Origin: Gaetbulibacter sp. S0825
GTDB lineage: Bacteria; Bacteroidota; Bacteroidia; Flavobacteriales; Flavobacteriaceae
Reading direction: 5' to 3'
DNA: 64,000 bases
Assembly (NCBI RefSeq): GCF_011777505.1
Contig: NZ_JAATJT010000001.1
Location: 496,001-560,000, forward strand
In this document: one piece after another, positions 26,605-35,981 of the stretch
How positions within the stretch are numbered: position 1 is the stretch's first letter
Layout: each line of letters starts with the position of its first letter
Program-made: the position numbers and the translations under genes
Notes under the pieces: generated by a model
What the model saw: only the letters and a program-made list of their open reading frames with translations
Database searches by the model: none
Told to the model about the DNA's origin: nothing

Positions 26605-27396
26605 TTAAATATTGTTCAACAATTTAATGTCTTCTGATGGTATCCAACCTGTTTTTCCATCTGTTAGTTTAATTTTAGTCCAATTCTCATCATAAATTTC
26701 TAGAACTTGAACTTTGGTACCTTCATGTAGGGTGAAAACCACTTCACTTCGTAAATTAGGATCTGACTTTATATCCGTTTCTTTCGCAAAAACTATAGCT
26801 GGTTTATCTTTTTGTACATATTGATATTTTTGATATGCAAAAAATAAACTCACAACAGCCAGTATAATTGCAGATGAACTTACAATAAAAGCAAGTCGTT
26901 TTTTTGAAGTAGCAGATGAAAAATAATATCCTAAAAATAAAATAGCAAAAACCATAATTAAGGTAATAGATACTATTGCCCAAGTATCAAAACTAAATCT
27001 ATTTATAATGCTTTTACTTATTCTTGATAAGCCAATTTCTGGCACAACCTCTATATCATCGATTGTCATATTTTGAGCAAAACTTAAATTTGCTTCTATA
27101 TCTTTATTTTTTGGTGACAACTGTAAAGCCTTTTCATAATAATAAATACTAGGAGCAATTCTATTAAGTTTATAATAAGCGTTACCTAAATTAAAATACA
27201 ACTCACTGGAATGAACACCTTCATTCAATATTTTTTCATAACTCTCTATAGCTTCTTGGTATTTACCCTCGTTATAGGATTTGTTTCCAGAATCAAACAA
27301 CAAGTCATTTTGGGCACTTAAAGAGATGCTTAATAAAATTGCTCCTAGTATGAATATTATTTTCTTCACTCTACTATCGTTTAATTTGTTTGTCAA
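26605..27396 (-). CDS. batE: BatE-like TPR and SH3 protein
   Basis: 263 residues. Signal peptide, then tetratricopeptide repeats (about 35-105: NKSYNEGKYQEAIESYEKIL; ELYFNLGNAYYKLN). Two membrane segments follow (about 135-157 and 166-188), and an SH3-like C-terminus ends DGKTGWIPSEDIKLL. This order matches BatE of the Bacteroides aerotolerance cluster. Last gene of the leftward Bat operon. It overlaps BatD by 23 bases, unless translation begins at a later codon. Exact function of Bat proteins is uncertain. Confidence 0.85.
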   Translation of the reverse strand: MTNKLNDSRVKKIIFILGAILLSISLSAQNDLLFDSGNKSYNEGKYQEAIESYEKILNEGVHSSELYFNLGNAYYKLNRIAPSIYYYEKALQLSPKNKDIEANLSFAQNMTIDDIEVVPEIGLSRISKSIINRFSFDTWAIVSITLIMVFAILFLGYYFSSATSKKRLAFIVSSSAIILAVVSLFFAYQKYQYVQKDKPAIVFAKETDIKSDPNLRSEVVFTLHEGTKVQVLEIYDENWTKIKLTDGKTGWIPSEDIKLLNNI

Positions 27397-29131
27397 TAAT
27401 AGATATTACCCTTGCTGCTTTACTATAATCTTGTTGCATTTCTACATTAGAGAAAGGTGTATATCTTGCCAATTCACAACTTTTTAGCAAATCAATAAAC
27501 TCAATTACAACACTGTTATTAACCGATTTGTTTGTTAATAATTCTTCTATTTTATCCTTACTAAAATCACTCGTTTCTATATGAAGTTTAGATTTTAAAT
27601 AATTGTGTAGAGCACGTTCCATGGCATTATAAAAAGCCTCTTTATTTCCAAGTGTCTTTTTTGCTTCTCCTAAATACTTTTTTGCTAATTTATTTGCGGT
27701 TCGAACTTTATTTCCAACAACATCGCTATCTCTTTCTTCTTTTTTGTGCCTTAAGAAAATAGCTAATGGTATTGCTAAAAAAGGAACTAATAACAATGTC
27801 CAAAATAATTTAGATTTAAAGAAATATGAAGATTCTATAGGAGTAAAATTGGTAGTTGTCTTAAACGACAAGAATTGCCCACCAGATTGTGTAATTGGTT
27901 GTTTTGTTAAAGTCGATGTATTGTTTTCGATATTATTAATTGGACCTTCATTGACATTTATAACAATCTCCTTAGATGTAATTGTTTTATAGCTTTTTGT
28001 CTTTAAATCAAAATATGAAAAAGACACACTTGGTACTGGGTATTTTCCTTGGAAGGATGGTACAATGGTATAATTATCGGTTATTTGACCTTGCATTCCA
28101 GTTAAGTTTGTAGATACTTTTTCGCTGTGTTCTGGTTCATACACTTCCAATGAGCTTGGTAATGTTAATTTAGGAAGCTCAAATAATTTTAAGTTCCCTT
28201 TTCCAGAGACTTTTACAGTAGCTTGTAATGCTTCTGTTGCCTTTAACTCGCTCTTGTTTGTAGACACTTCAAAATCGAAGCTACCAACTGCTCCCGAAAA
28301 ATCCAGTGGTTTTCCCGCTTCTGGTAATGGTTTCACATTAATTGTTCTACTACCAGCTGCAACTGTACGGTTTACCATTTTCACTAACCTACTACCAAAA
28401 ATATCACGTCTATTTGTTGGTACTTGCACTTTAACGTCTAAAGTTAATGGTTCAATGTTTAGCTTACCCGTTTTTTGTGGGTACAATACTGTTTTCCTTA
28501 ACACTACATACCTATAATCTTCGCCATTATATTTGCTTGGAACTAGCTTTAATTCTTTTACATTAATATTTTGGCTCCAAAAATCGGTATATCTAGGGTT
28601 GTCAACTTCCCGCCATGTTTCCACACCTGTGTTTGGCGATATGTATAGCTTATATACAACCGTAATAGCTTCATTTAAATAAGGATTTGTTTTAGAGACT
28701 TCGGCGACTAAATGTATACTTTGTGAAGCAATGTAATTAGGGTCATTAGGGTCTTTAGGCTTATCGATTGCAGCAGTCACTTCTATGGTTACTGGGACTG
28801 TTTTATAAATTTCCCCATCAATTTCAATGGTAGATTGGGCAATGGTAAATTTTCCTCTTTTTTTAGGTGCCAAAAAATAACTGAACGTTTTAGAAGATTT
28901 TTTAACGCCATTAAGCCATTGCGTGCTTATTGTTTGACTTGGGCCTCCAACAATTGTAAAGTTTTCAAAACTAGGTGGTGTAAAGTTATCGCCATCTTTA
29001 TTCATTACAAAATCAATGCGTAAACGCTCGTTTACACCTAATTTTTTCTTACTAACCTTAGCTTCAAAAGTGACTTGAGCTGAAGCAAAACAGGTAATTA
29101 AGAATGCTACTATATGGAGCTTCCATTTCAT
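27374..29131 (-). CDS. batD: BatD family protein
   Basis: Start set at ATG 29131, which gives a signal peptide (KWKLHIVAFLITCFASA); a TTG three codons earlier is the alternative. About 585 residues, with several beta-domains in the exported part (VTFEAKVSKKKLGVNERLRIDFVMNKDG), a membrane segment near 445-465 (LFWTLLLVPFLAIPLAIFLRH) and a cytosolic helical tail. This is the typical BatD layout, thought to present an exported oxygen-tolerance or envelope complex partner of BatA-BatB. The gap to the BatC stop is 2 bases. Confidence 0.88.
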   Translation of the reverse strand: MKWKLHIVAFLITCFASAQVTFEAKVSKKKLGVNERLRIDFVMNKDGDNFTPPSFENFTIVGGPSQTISTQWLNGVKKSSKTFSYFLAPKKRGKFTIAQSTIEIDGEIYKTVPVTIEVTAAIDKPKDPNDPNYIASQSIHLVAEVSKTNPYLNEAITVVYKLYISPNTGVETWREVDNPRYTDFWSQNINVKELKLVPSKYNGEDYRYVVLRKTVLYPQKTGKLNIEPLTLDVKVQVPTNRRDIFGSRLVKMVNRTVAAGSRTINVKPLPEAGKPLDFSGAVGSFDFEVSTNKSELKATEALQATVKVSGKGNLKLFELPKLTLPSSLEVYEPEHSEKVSTNLTGMQGQITDNYTIVPSFQGKYPVPSVSFSYFDLKTKSYKTITSKEIVINVNEGPINNIENNTSTLTKQPITQSGGQFLSFKTTTNFTPIESSYFFKSKLFWTLLLVPFLAIPLAIFLRHKKEERDSDVVGNKVRTANKLAKKYLGEAKKTLGNKEAFYNAMERALHNYLKSKLHIETSDFSKDKIEELLTNKSVNNSVVIEFIDLLKSCELARYTPFSNVEMQQDYSKAARVISIIDKQIKR

Positions 29132-29133
29132 TT

Positions 29134-29949
29134 TTACCAATCTTTTTCGGCCTTTACTTTCTTTCCTTTGGCTTTTTTAGCATTTATCTTTTGCTGTACC
29201 TTTTTCTCTTCATTATTCATGGCTTCTAGCAAATTTTTAACTTGTTGAGGTGAGAGTTTCCCTTGTTGCGGCTGTGGTTTCTCTCTCTTGTTTTTAGGGT
29301 CGCCATCTTTCTTTTCGTCTTCATCATCTTTAGGTTTTCCTTCATCATCCTTTTTATCGTCTCCATCTTTTTTATCTTCGTCACCTTCATCTTTATTTTC
29401 ATCTTCTTTCTCACCATCATCCTTTTTTTCTTCATCCTCTTTCTTTTCGTCCTCCTCTTCTTCGTCTTTCTTATCTTTGTCCTTGTTTTCGTCTTCGTTT
29501 TGTTGCTGCTCTTCGGCACATTCCTTGGCGACTACAAAATTATACCTAGACTCTTCATCACTTGGATTATTTCTTAAAGCATTTTTATATGCTTCAACAG
29601 CTTCTTTACATTTTTTTTGCTCCATTAAGGTATTACCAATATTGTGAAAAGCTCTATGCTTTTCTTCTTTGGTTTTAGCAATATTAGCAGCCTCAATATG
29701 CCTTAATAAGGCTTCATCAAAATTTTTAGTTTCGTAGTAGGCATTTCCTAAATTGTAAGCACCTACGGCATTGCTTGGCTTTTTAGAAATGGCTTTTCTG
29801 TATTCTTTTTCTGCAGAAATAAAATCATCCTCAATTAAGGTGTTTCCTTGGTATATTAAATCGTTAGATTTTTGCAAAGCTTTATCCTTCTCTTGTGCAA
29901 AGACATTAGAAACTAATAACGTTAATAAAAAAACTAATACATACTTCAT
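29134..29949 (-). CDS. batC: BatC-like TPR protein with a long charged linker
   Basis: Start set at ATG 29949 for a clear signal peptide (KYVLVFLLTLLVSNVFAQ); the frame extends 23 codons upstream. TPR repeats cover about residues 28-150 (KEYRKAISKKPSNAVGAYNLGNAYY). Then comes an Asp/Glu/Lys-only stretch of about 70 residues, then a conserved C-terminal motif LSPQQVKNLLEAMNNEEKKVQQKI, typical of Bat-linked TPR proteins. Exported, probably periplasmic and membrane-associated. The low-complexity stretch is unusually long (see 29293-29496). Confidence 0.82.
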   Translation of the reverse strand: MKYVLVFLLTLLVSNVFAQEKDKALQKSNDLIYQGNTLIEDDFISAEKEYRKAISKKPSNAVGAYNLGNAYYETKNFDEALLRHIEAANIAKTKEEKHRAFHNIGNTLMEQKKCKEAVEAYKNALRNNPSDEESRYNFVVAKECAEEQQQNEDENKDKDKKDEEEEDEKKEDEEKKDDGEKEDENKDEGDEDKKDGDDKKDDEGKPKDDEDEKKDGDPKNKREKPQPQQGKLSPQQVKNLLEAMNNEEKKVQQKINAKKAKGKKVKAEKDW

Positions 29950-30014
29950 ATTAAATTTTCCTTTCATTACTTTATGAAACTTACCGAATAATACTACTTT
30001 TTTATGTGAAAAAA

Positions 30015-31052
30015 TCATAAGTTTTCGTTAAATAAATTTAAACGGTTTAACCATGCTGTTTTGCGTTCCAGTAAAAATATATCTATCAATAAAAAGAAAA
30101 TGCCTAAGCCTAAAAACCATTGAAACTGGTCTTTATACTCTGCAAATTCTTTGGCTTCAAACTCTTTTTTATCCATGTTATTTAAAATATCTCGGATAGT
30201 TTCAACCACTTCGGCTGTATTGTTGCCATTAATATATTGTCCGTTAGCCTCTTTAGCGATATCAATTAATGTGTCTTCGTTTAACTTGGTTATAACGGTT
30301 TCTCCTTGATTGTCTTTTTTATAATTAAGAACAATGCCATTTCGCTTAATTGGTATTGGAGCTCCTTTTGTTTCGCCAACGCCGATGGTAAATATTTTAA
30401 TACCTTCTTCGCTTGCTTCCTCGGCTATTGATGAAGCAATATTGCTGTGATCTTCACCATCAGAAATAATGATAAGCACTCTGTTTGTCTGTTCCTCGTC
30501 ATCATAATATGTTTTTGCTAATTGAATAGCTTCATCGATTGCTGTTCCTTGTGAAGACAACATATCTGTATTCATGCTTTGTAAAAACATTTTAGCCGAA
30601 GCATAATCGGTTGTGATTGGTAGTTGCGGAAATGCTTTTCCAGCATATGCAATAATGCCTATTCTGTCACTTGCAAGATTATTGATGATTTGAGTAACTA
30701 ATTGCTTAGACTTTTCGAGCCTGTTTGGAGCAATATCTTCAGCTAACATACTTTTAGAAACATCTACTGCAAAAACAATATCTACGCCTTGGCGCTTAAT
30801 GGTTTCTAGTTTCGTTCCAATTTTTGGATTTACCATGGCAATGGTTAAGCACGTAAAGGCTAAACACAATACAATTAGTTTTAGTACTGATTTAAAAATC
30901 GACCTATTTGGGCTTAAGCGTTTTAACAAATGGTCATTTGCGAACTTTTTTTGCACATGTCGTTTCCAAATTTGAAGCACCAAAAAGAGAACAACTATCA
31001 CAGGGATAATTAGCAGTAACCAAAACCATATTTTTTCTTCTAATTGAAACAT
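30015..31052 (-). CDS. batB: BatB, von Willebrand factor A domain membrane protein
   Basis: 345 residues. N-terminal membrane segments (about 8-28 and 55-75), a VWA domain with the MIDAS motif DVSKSMLAED near residue 93, and a C-terminal membrane helix (about 308-330, LGLGIFFLLIDIFLLE). VWA domains bind a divalent ion and partner proteins. Pairs with BatA immediately upstream (95-base gap that holds a CAGT-rich repeat). Cytoplasmic membrane, VWA domain probably periplasmic. Confidence 0.93.
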   Translation of the reverse strand: MFQLEEKIWFWLLLIIPVIVVLFLVLQIWKRHVQKKFANDHLLKRLSPNRSIFKSVLKLIVLCLAFTCLTIAMVNPKIGTKLETIKRQGVDIVFAVDVSKSMLAEDIAPNRLEKSKQLVTQIINNLASDRIGIIAYAGKAFPQLPITTDYASAKMFLQSMNTDMLSSQGTAIDEAIQLAKTYYDDEEQTNRVLIIISDGEDHSNIASSIAEEASEEGIKIFTIGVGETKGAPIPIKRNGIVLNYKKDNQGETVITKLNEDTLIDIAKEANGQYINGNNTAEVVETIRDILNNMDKKEFEAKEFAEYKDQFQWFLGLGIFFLLIDIFLLERKTAWLNRLNLFNENL

Positions 31053-31058
31053 TCTTTT

Positions 31059-31102
31059 CAGTATTCAGTTTGCAGTAACAGTATTGAGTTACTGACTAGT
31101 AC
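31059..31102. repeat. CAGT-rich palindromic repeat between batA and batB
   Basis: A 44-base stretch with CAGTATTCAGT, CAGTAACAGTATTGAGTTACTG and related CAGT units. CAGTAAC ... GTTACTG forms an internal inverted repeat. It is related to the larger repeat at 34736 and interrupts the operon spacing. Confidence 0.6.
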
Positions 31103-31147
31103 ATTAGCTTTTGTCTTTGTTCTTAATTCTTTTTTCTTTATTCTATT

Positions 31148-32155
31148 TTATACAAAACTTCTAAAAATTGTAAATCGTAATAGTAACTCTATTAGTAATA
31201 GTATGCCTGCAAATAACACCAATGGACGGTATTTTTCTTCGTAATTATAGAATTTAAACTCTTCGACATCTGTTTTTTCTAATTTATCAATCTCTTTATA
31301 GATTTCTTTTAATTTTCTATTATCGGTTGCTCTAAAATATTTTCCACCTGTAACATCTGCTATTCCTTTTAACAGTTCTTCATCAATTTCTACTTGAATT
31401 CTGCCATATTGAAACTGGCCAGTTGTTTGACTTTGAGCAATTGGTGACAATGCCATCCCGTTTGTTCCTAACCCAATGGTATACGTTTTTATACCATATT
31501 CTAGCGCTAACTCACTTGCAGTGTTTGGGTCAATAAATCCTGCATTGTTTACACCATCTGTTAATAAAATGATGATTTTGCTTTTTGCCTTACTATCTTT
31601 AATTCTATTAACTGCAGTTGCCAACCCCATTCCAATGGCTGTTCCTCCATCAATAATGGTATTGTATTTAATGTCTCTTAAAGAGCGTAAAACGATAGAT
31701 TTATCGCTTGTAATTGGTGTTTTTGTATAGCTCTCTCCTGCATATTCAACGAGTCCAATTCTGTCGTTTGGTCTTCCATTAATAAATTCGGCAGCCACAT
31801 TTTTTAAAGCTTCTAATCGGTTTGGTTTTAAATCTTTTGCCAACATACTTGCCGAAACATCTATTGCCATCACTATATCTATACCTCGTGTTGTCTTTGT
31901 TTTTGTAGATACATCTACTGTTTGTGGCCTTGCTAAAGCTGTAATTAATAATCCTAAAGCAACTAAACGTAAAAAGAATAAAATATGTCTAAATTTTGGC
32001 AATATTGAACTTCCTGTTTTAAACCCTTTGATACTAGAAATTTTAAACTCAGCGGTTTGTTTTTTATACTTAAAAGCATACCATAGAATAGCTAAAGGTA
32101 TTGCTAAGAATACCCAAAACATCTGTTTATTTAAAAAGTCTATTCCTTCTAACAT
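31148..32155 (-). CDS. batA: BatA, von Willebrand factor A domain membrane protein
   Basis: 335 residues. N-terminal membrane helices (about 12-30 and 56-74), a VWA domain with the MIDAS motif AIDVSASMLAKD near 96-107, and a C-terminal helix (about 312-330). Characteristic BatA partner of BatB. Its ATG shares one base with the stop of the upstream membrane-protein gene (TAATG at 32155). In Bacteroides and other species Bat genes are linked to oxygen tolerance or stress; the mechanism is unresolved. Confidence 0.93.
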   Translation of the reverse strand: MLEGIDFLNKQMFWVFLAIPLAILWYAFKYKKQTAEFKISSIKGFKTGSSILPKFRHILFFLRLVALGLLITALARPQTVDVSTKTKTTRGIDIVMAIDVSASMLAKDLKPNRLEALKNVAAEFINGRPNDRIGLVEYAGESYTKTPITSDKSIVLRSLRDIKYNTIIDGGTAIGMGLATAVNRIKDSKAKSKIIILLTDGVNNAGFIDPNTASELALEYGIKTYTIGLGTNGMALSPIAQSQTTGQFQYGRIQVEIDEELLKGIADVTGGKYFRATDNRKLKEIYKEIDKLEKTDVEEFKFYNYEEKYRPLVLFAGILLLIELLLRFTIFRSFV

Positions 32156-33861
32156 TATTCTTCGTCTTCTTCTAATTTAATTAGTTCTATAGAATCTAAT
32201 ATGCGTTCCATAATTTGGTCGGCATATACATCATCATCTTTCCAAACTAAAATTACCTCTTGTAATAAGTTTTGAGTTGTAAAGCCAAGAATGACATAAT
32301 TACCTCTTTCTTCGTTCCCGTTTTCGGTAACAAAATCAGCTGTTCCATAAGTTTTTAAACCTTCTTGACCATTTGGTGTGATAAATTGTTCACTTTTAGT
32401 GATAATGTTTTTGGTGCCTCTACTCTCAAAGTTTTTAAGGTGCGCTTCGGCAACTTGTATGAGGTCTATTTTATTCTCGTCTTCTTTAGTTTCTTCTTGA
32501 TCATGTCCTCCAGGAGGCTCAGTTGAAGCCATTTTTGTTGAAATAACTGCAATATCAAAATTAGTGCTTGCATTACCATAACCAAAAGTCGCCACTTGCA
32601 CTTGATTTTTTAGATGTTCTGGCAGTTCGGTAGATTTTCGCTCTAGCACTTTAGGTGTCGTTATAATAACCCCTGGAGCTCCATATTCACTTGTCACCCA
32701 ATCCTTTTCTTCCAAAAGTTCTAAGCTAGAATCCCCAAGAATAGTGTCTTTAACGTATTTGAACCCAAAATACATTCCAAAGCCAATATAAGTAGCAACC
32801 AATAGTATAATTGAAGCTACAACCGTAATAACTACTTTTCTTTTTCTTCTCTTTTCTTCTAGTTCTTCTTGATATTTCAAATCGGCTAGAAGTTCTTCTT
32901 CGGTTGGTTCTGGAAGTGCTTCTTTTACTTGATCAATCTCCATATCAATGGTATTCCTATCCATTATTGCCAGCTCTTTATCTGGTTTGGATTTTGCAAA
33001 TTTTACCAAATCGGCACGTCGTAAAATAGTGTCAATATTATCGATGTCTTCTTTACTAAGGTCTATTTGATTGCCATCTCGTAATAAATTCAACCTATTT
33101 ATTAATTCTTCGGTAGTGCTTTCTAAAGCGTGGTCATATACTTTTTCGTCAAGATATTTTCTTATAATACCTGTTAGTTCAGAATAATATTCTTTGATTT
33201 CATCGTTTTGCAAATATCCTGATTTATCCAGCTCTACTAATGCTAATTTTGCACGTTCATAAGGAGGTAATAATGCGACTTTTTCTTCTTCGGTCAATGG
33301 CTTTTGTCGCCAAATAAACCAATACAATAAAAACGCCACTAATGCTAAGGACACTATTATAATAAGAAAATATAGCCACCAATTACTTGGGCTTTTATCT
33401 ACTTCAATAATTGGTTTTATACTATATAAAGGTTGCTGTGTTGTATCTACTTCAATAGTTCTTACCTCAACTTTTAATGAATCTGTAAAGGCCTCATAAT
33501 CTCCTATTAATATCTTTTGCCTAGGGATGGTATATGTTCCAGAATCAAACTGTGTAAGTCCATATTTCTTAATTAATTTAAAACGATCTCCTAGCTTTGT
33601 AGCATCGACTTTATAGGATTCTATCATTTCTAAAGGTAGAAATGTTTGTCCTTCAGGAAAAACCACCAGACTTGAGGTATCTACTTCAACTTCAATACTA
33701 TAAATTAATTCTTGTCCAATTTTTATAGATGTAGAATCTATTGATGAAGATATTTTTTGTGCAAATGAGGCGATTGAAAATAGTGCAAAGCAAAAAGACA
33801 GAACAACTGTTCTATACTTTTTTGCTTTTAAATCTATATTTTCTAATTTATAATTCATCAC
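32155..33861 (-). CDS. Bat-cluster membrane protein (DUF4381-like plus C-terminal domain)
   Basis: 568 residues. Signal peptide (about 12-34), then an exported beta-domain (DSTSIKIGQELIYSIEVEVD). A membrane helix lies at about 165-188 (WWLYFLIIIVSLALVAFLLYW), followed by a cytosolic helical part with LPPYERAKLALVELDKSGYLQ. A second membrane helix sits near 345-370, and the protein ends in a second exported domain (about 380-568). The first half resembles DUF4381-type proteins of this cluster; the C-terminal domain is one I do not recognise. It is 4 bases downstream of DUF58 and coupled to BatA. Confidence 0.72.
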   Translation of the reverse strand: MMNYKLENIDLKAKKYRTVVLSFCFALFSIASFAQKISSSIDSTSIKIGQELIYSIEVEVDTSSLVVFPEGQTFLPLEMIESYKVDATKLGDRFKLIKKYGLTQFDSGTYTIPRQKILIGDYEAFTDSLKVEVRTIEVDTTQQPLYSIKPIIEVDKSPSNWWLYFLIIIVSLALVAFLLYWFIWRQKPLTEEEKVALLPPYERAKLALVELDKSGYLQNDEIKEYYSELTGIIRKYLDEKVYDHALESTTEELINRLNLLRDGNQIDLSKEDIDNIDTILRRADLVKFAKSKPDKELAIMDRNTIDMEIDQVKEALPEPTEEELLADLKYQEELEEKRRKRKVVITVVASIILLVATYIGFGMYFGFKYVKDTILGDSSLELLEEKDWVTSEYGAPGVIITTPKVLERKSTELPEHLKNQVQVATFGYGNASTNFDIAVISTKMASTEPPGGHDQEETKEDENKIDLIQVAEAHLKNFESRGTKNIITKSEQFITPNGQEGLKTYGTADFVTENGNEERGNYVILGFTTQNLLQEVILVWKDDDVYADQIMERILDSIELIKLEEDEE

Positions 33862-33865
33862 TCTT

Positions 33866-34732
33866 TTATCCTCTTCTCTTGAAATAACCTAATAGTTTTT
33901 TTACATAGCTTTCATCAACACGACAATCAATTACTCCTGCACCTGCTTTGTTGAAGCTATCTTTATAGTAGTTTACCTTCTCGTTATAAAATTTACCGTA
34001 ATTGATTCGCACACTTTTCGAGGCGGTATTTACTAACATTAACTCTCCTGTTTCTTCGTCTTGCATCTGCACCATTCCTAGGTTTGGAATAGTTTCTTCA
34101 TGTTTATCGTAGATTCTAATTCCTGTAACGTCGTGTTTTCTTGCAGCAATTTTTAGTGTGTGGTTATAGTCATCTGCAATAAAGTCACTTAACACAAAAA
34201 CAATCGCTTTCTTCTTCATCACATTCGACAAAAACTTCAAAGCTTCAGCAACATTTGTGTTTTTACTTTTTGGATGAAACTCAATTAATTCTCGAATAAT
34301 ACGTAGCACATGAGACCGCCCTTTTTTAGGTGGAATATATAGCTCGACTTCATCCGAAAATAAAATAAGCCCAATTTTATCATTATTTTGAGTTGCAGAA
34401 AAAGCCAATGTTGCTGCTATTTCTGTGACAATCTCATTTTTAAACTGGTTAACTGTTCCAAACAATTCAGATCCTGAAATATCAACCATCAACATCATAG
34501 TAAGTTCTCTTTCTTCTTCAAAAACTTTAATATGAGGTTCATTGGTTCGTGCAGTTACGTTCCAATCTATATTACGTACATCATCTCCGTATTGATATTG
34601 ACGCACTTCACTAAAGGTCATACCTCGTCCTTTGAAGGTAGAATGGTATTCTCCTCCAAAAATATGATCAGACAAACGACGTGTCTTAATCTCAATTTTT
34701 CGAACTTTTTTTAGTAACTCTTTAGTATCCAT
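33866..34732 (-). CDS. DUF58 domain protein
   Basis: 288 residues, cytoplasmic. The N-terminus holds the DUF58 signature GRGMTFSEVRQYQYGDDVRNIDWN near 36-60, followed by a VWA-like fold with LMVDISGSELFG near 92-103 (MIDAS). DUF58 proteins accompany MoxR ATPases and VWA proteins and are thought to assist their maturation or partner binding. Between MoxR (97-base gap with a CAGT repeat) and the 568-residue membrane protein. Confidence 0.92.
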   Translation of the reverse strand: MDTKELLKKVRKIEIKTRRLSDHIFGGEYHSTFKGRGMTFSEVRQYQYGDDVRNIDWNVTARTNEPHIKVFEEERELTMMLMVDISGSELFGTVNQFKNEIVTEIAATLAFSATQNNDKIGLILFSDEVELYIPPKKGRSHVLRIIRELIEFHPKSKNTNVAEALKFLSNVMKKKAIVFVLSDFIADDYNHTLKIAARKHDVTGIRIYDKHEETIPNLGMVQMQDEETGELMLVNTASKSVRINYGKFYNEKVNYYKDSFNKAGAGVIDCRVDESYVKKLLGYFKRRG

Positions 34733-34735
34733 TTT

Positions 34736-34826
34736 GCAGTTAACAGTTTGCAGTTTCAGTTTTCAGTAGGTGTTATTCAGTAGCACTTACACATTTAACT
34801 GTGTACTGTGACTGAATACTGTGAAC
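34736..34826. repeat. CAGT-rich repeat between moxR and DUF58
   Basis: A 91-base stretch made of CAGT and ACTG units, with the left half rich in CAGT and the right half its complement. CACAGTATTCAGT on the minus strand matches CAGTATTCAGT in the repeat at 31059. It could fold into a long imperfect hairpin in the mRNA. Confidence 0.6.
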
Positions 34827-34828
34827 TA

Positions 34829-35833
34829 TTATGGCACTTCAATCTCGTTAACAATTTTATTAATGATGTCTTCTGAAGTCACATTTTCTGCCTCGGCTTC
34901 GTAAGTAATGCCTATTCTGTGGCGCAATACATCATGTACTACAGCGCGAACATCCTCAGGGATTACATAGCCTCTACGCTTAATAAACGCATAACATTTT
35001 GCAGCATTTGCTAGGTTAATACTTCCACGTGGAGATGCTCCAAATGAAATAAGTGGTTTTAAATCGGCTAGTTTATATTTCTCAGGGTAACGTGTTGCAA
35101 ACACAATATCCAAAATATATTTTTCTATTTTTTCGTCCATGTAAACTTCCCTTACTGCCTTTTGAGCATTAAGAATTTGTTTAACAGACACTACTGGATT
35201 CACCTTTTCAAAGCCTCCTTTTAAATTGGCACGAACAATAAGTTGTTCTTCATCCATTTTAGGATAATCAATAACCGTTTTAAGCATAAAACGATCCACC
35301 TGTGCTTCAGGTAAAGGGTAAGTTCCTTCTTGTTCTACAGGGTTTTGAGTTGCCATTACCAAAAATGGTTTGTCTAAAATAAACGTTTCGTCACCAATAG
35401 TTACTTGCTTTTCCTGCATGGCTTCTAATAAAGCCGATTGCACTTTGGCTGGCGCTCTGTTAATCTCATCAGCTAAAACAAAATTGGCAAAAATTGGTCC
35501 TTTTTTAATAGAAAAATCGTTTTCTTTTATGTTGTATATTAATGTTCCAACAACATCAGCCGGCAATAAATCTGGTGTAAATTGTATTCTACTAAAACTA
35601 CCATCAACAGCTTGCGACAAGGTGTTAATAGCTAATGTTTTTGCCAAACCAGGAACTCCTTCTAGCAATATATGTCCTTGTCCGAGTAAACCAATAAGCA
35701 AACGTTCAACCATATGCTTTTGACCCACAATAACCTTGTTCATTTCCAATGTCAGCAAATCAACAAAAGCACTCTCTTTTTCTATTTTTTCATTAATCGT
35801 TTTAATGTCAATTGTCCCTGTATCTTCTATCAT
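34829..35833 (-). CDS. MoxR-family AAA+ ATPase
   Basis: 334 residues from ATG 35833; an ATG 12 codons upstream is possible but the sequence there looks unlike the family. Walker A GVPGLAKTLA near 67-76, Walker B LADEINRAP near 131-139, and the sensor-1 region ATQNPVEQEGTYPLPEAQ are typical of MoxR ATPases. Such ATPases act as chaperones for VWA-domain partners, here DUF58 and BatA/BatB. First gene of the leftward Bat operon. Cytoplasmic. Confidence 0.93.
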   Translation of the reverse strand: MIEDTGTIDIKTINEKIEKESAFVDLLTLEMNKVIVGQKHMVERLLIGLLGQGHILLEGVPGLAKTLAINTLSQAVDGSFSRIQFTPDLLPADVVGTLIYNIKENDFSIKKGPIFANFVLADEINRAPAKVQSALLEAMQEKQVTIGDETFILDKPFLVMATQNPVEQEGTYPLPEAQVDRFMLKTVIDYPKMDEEQLIVRANLKGGFEKVNPVVSVKQILNAQKAVREVYMDEKIEKYILDIVFATRYPEKYKLADLKPLISFGASPRGSINLANAAKCYAFIKRRGYVIPEDVRAVVHDVLRHRIGITYEAEAENVTSEDIINKIVNEIEVP

Positions 35834-35930
35834 TTTGTTATTTTTTGGATGCGTGAATATAACTCGCATTTTTCAACACCGCAAATTGTTAAAATATTTC
35901 GTGTATTGCTGTTAATAATTGGTTAAAAAA

Positions 35931-35957
35931 AAGAGCATTGCTTAGTGCAATGCTCTT
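35931..35957 (-). terminator. Terminator of the DUF4382 lipoprotein gene
   Basis: AAGAGCATTGC and GCAATGCTCTT around five bases (TTAGT). On the minus strand it is followed by eight T, so it ends leftward transcripts before moxR. Confidence 0.8.
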
Positions 35958-35981
35958 ATAAATCAATTCTTTCTTAATTCC

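Noticed and set aside
29226-29647. Long reading frames on both strands opposite BatC
   Set aside because: They arise from the Asp/Glu/Lys-only codons of BatC and read as Ser/Phe-only or Lys-only proteins.
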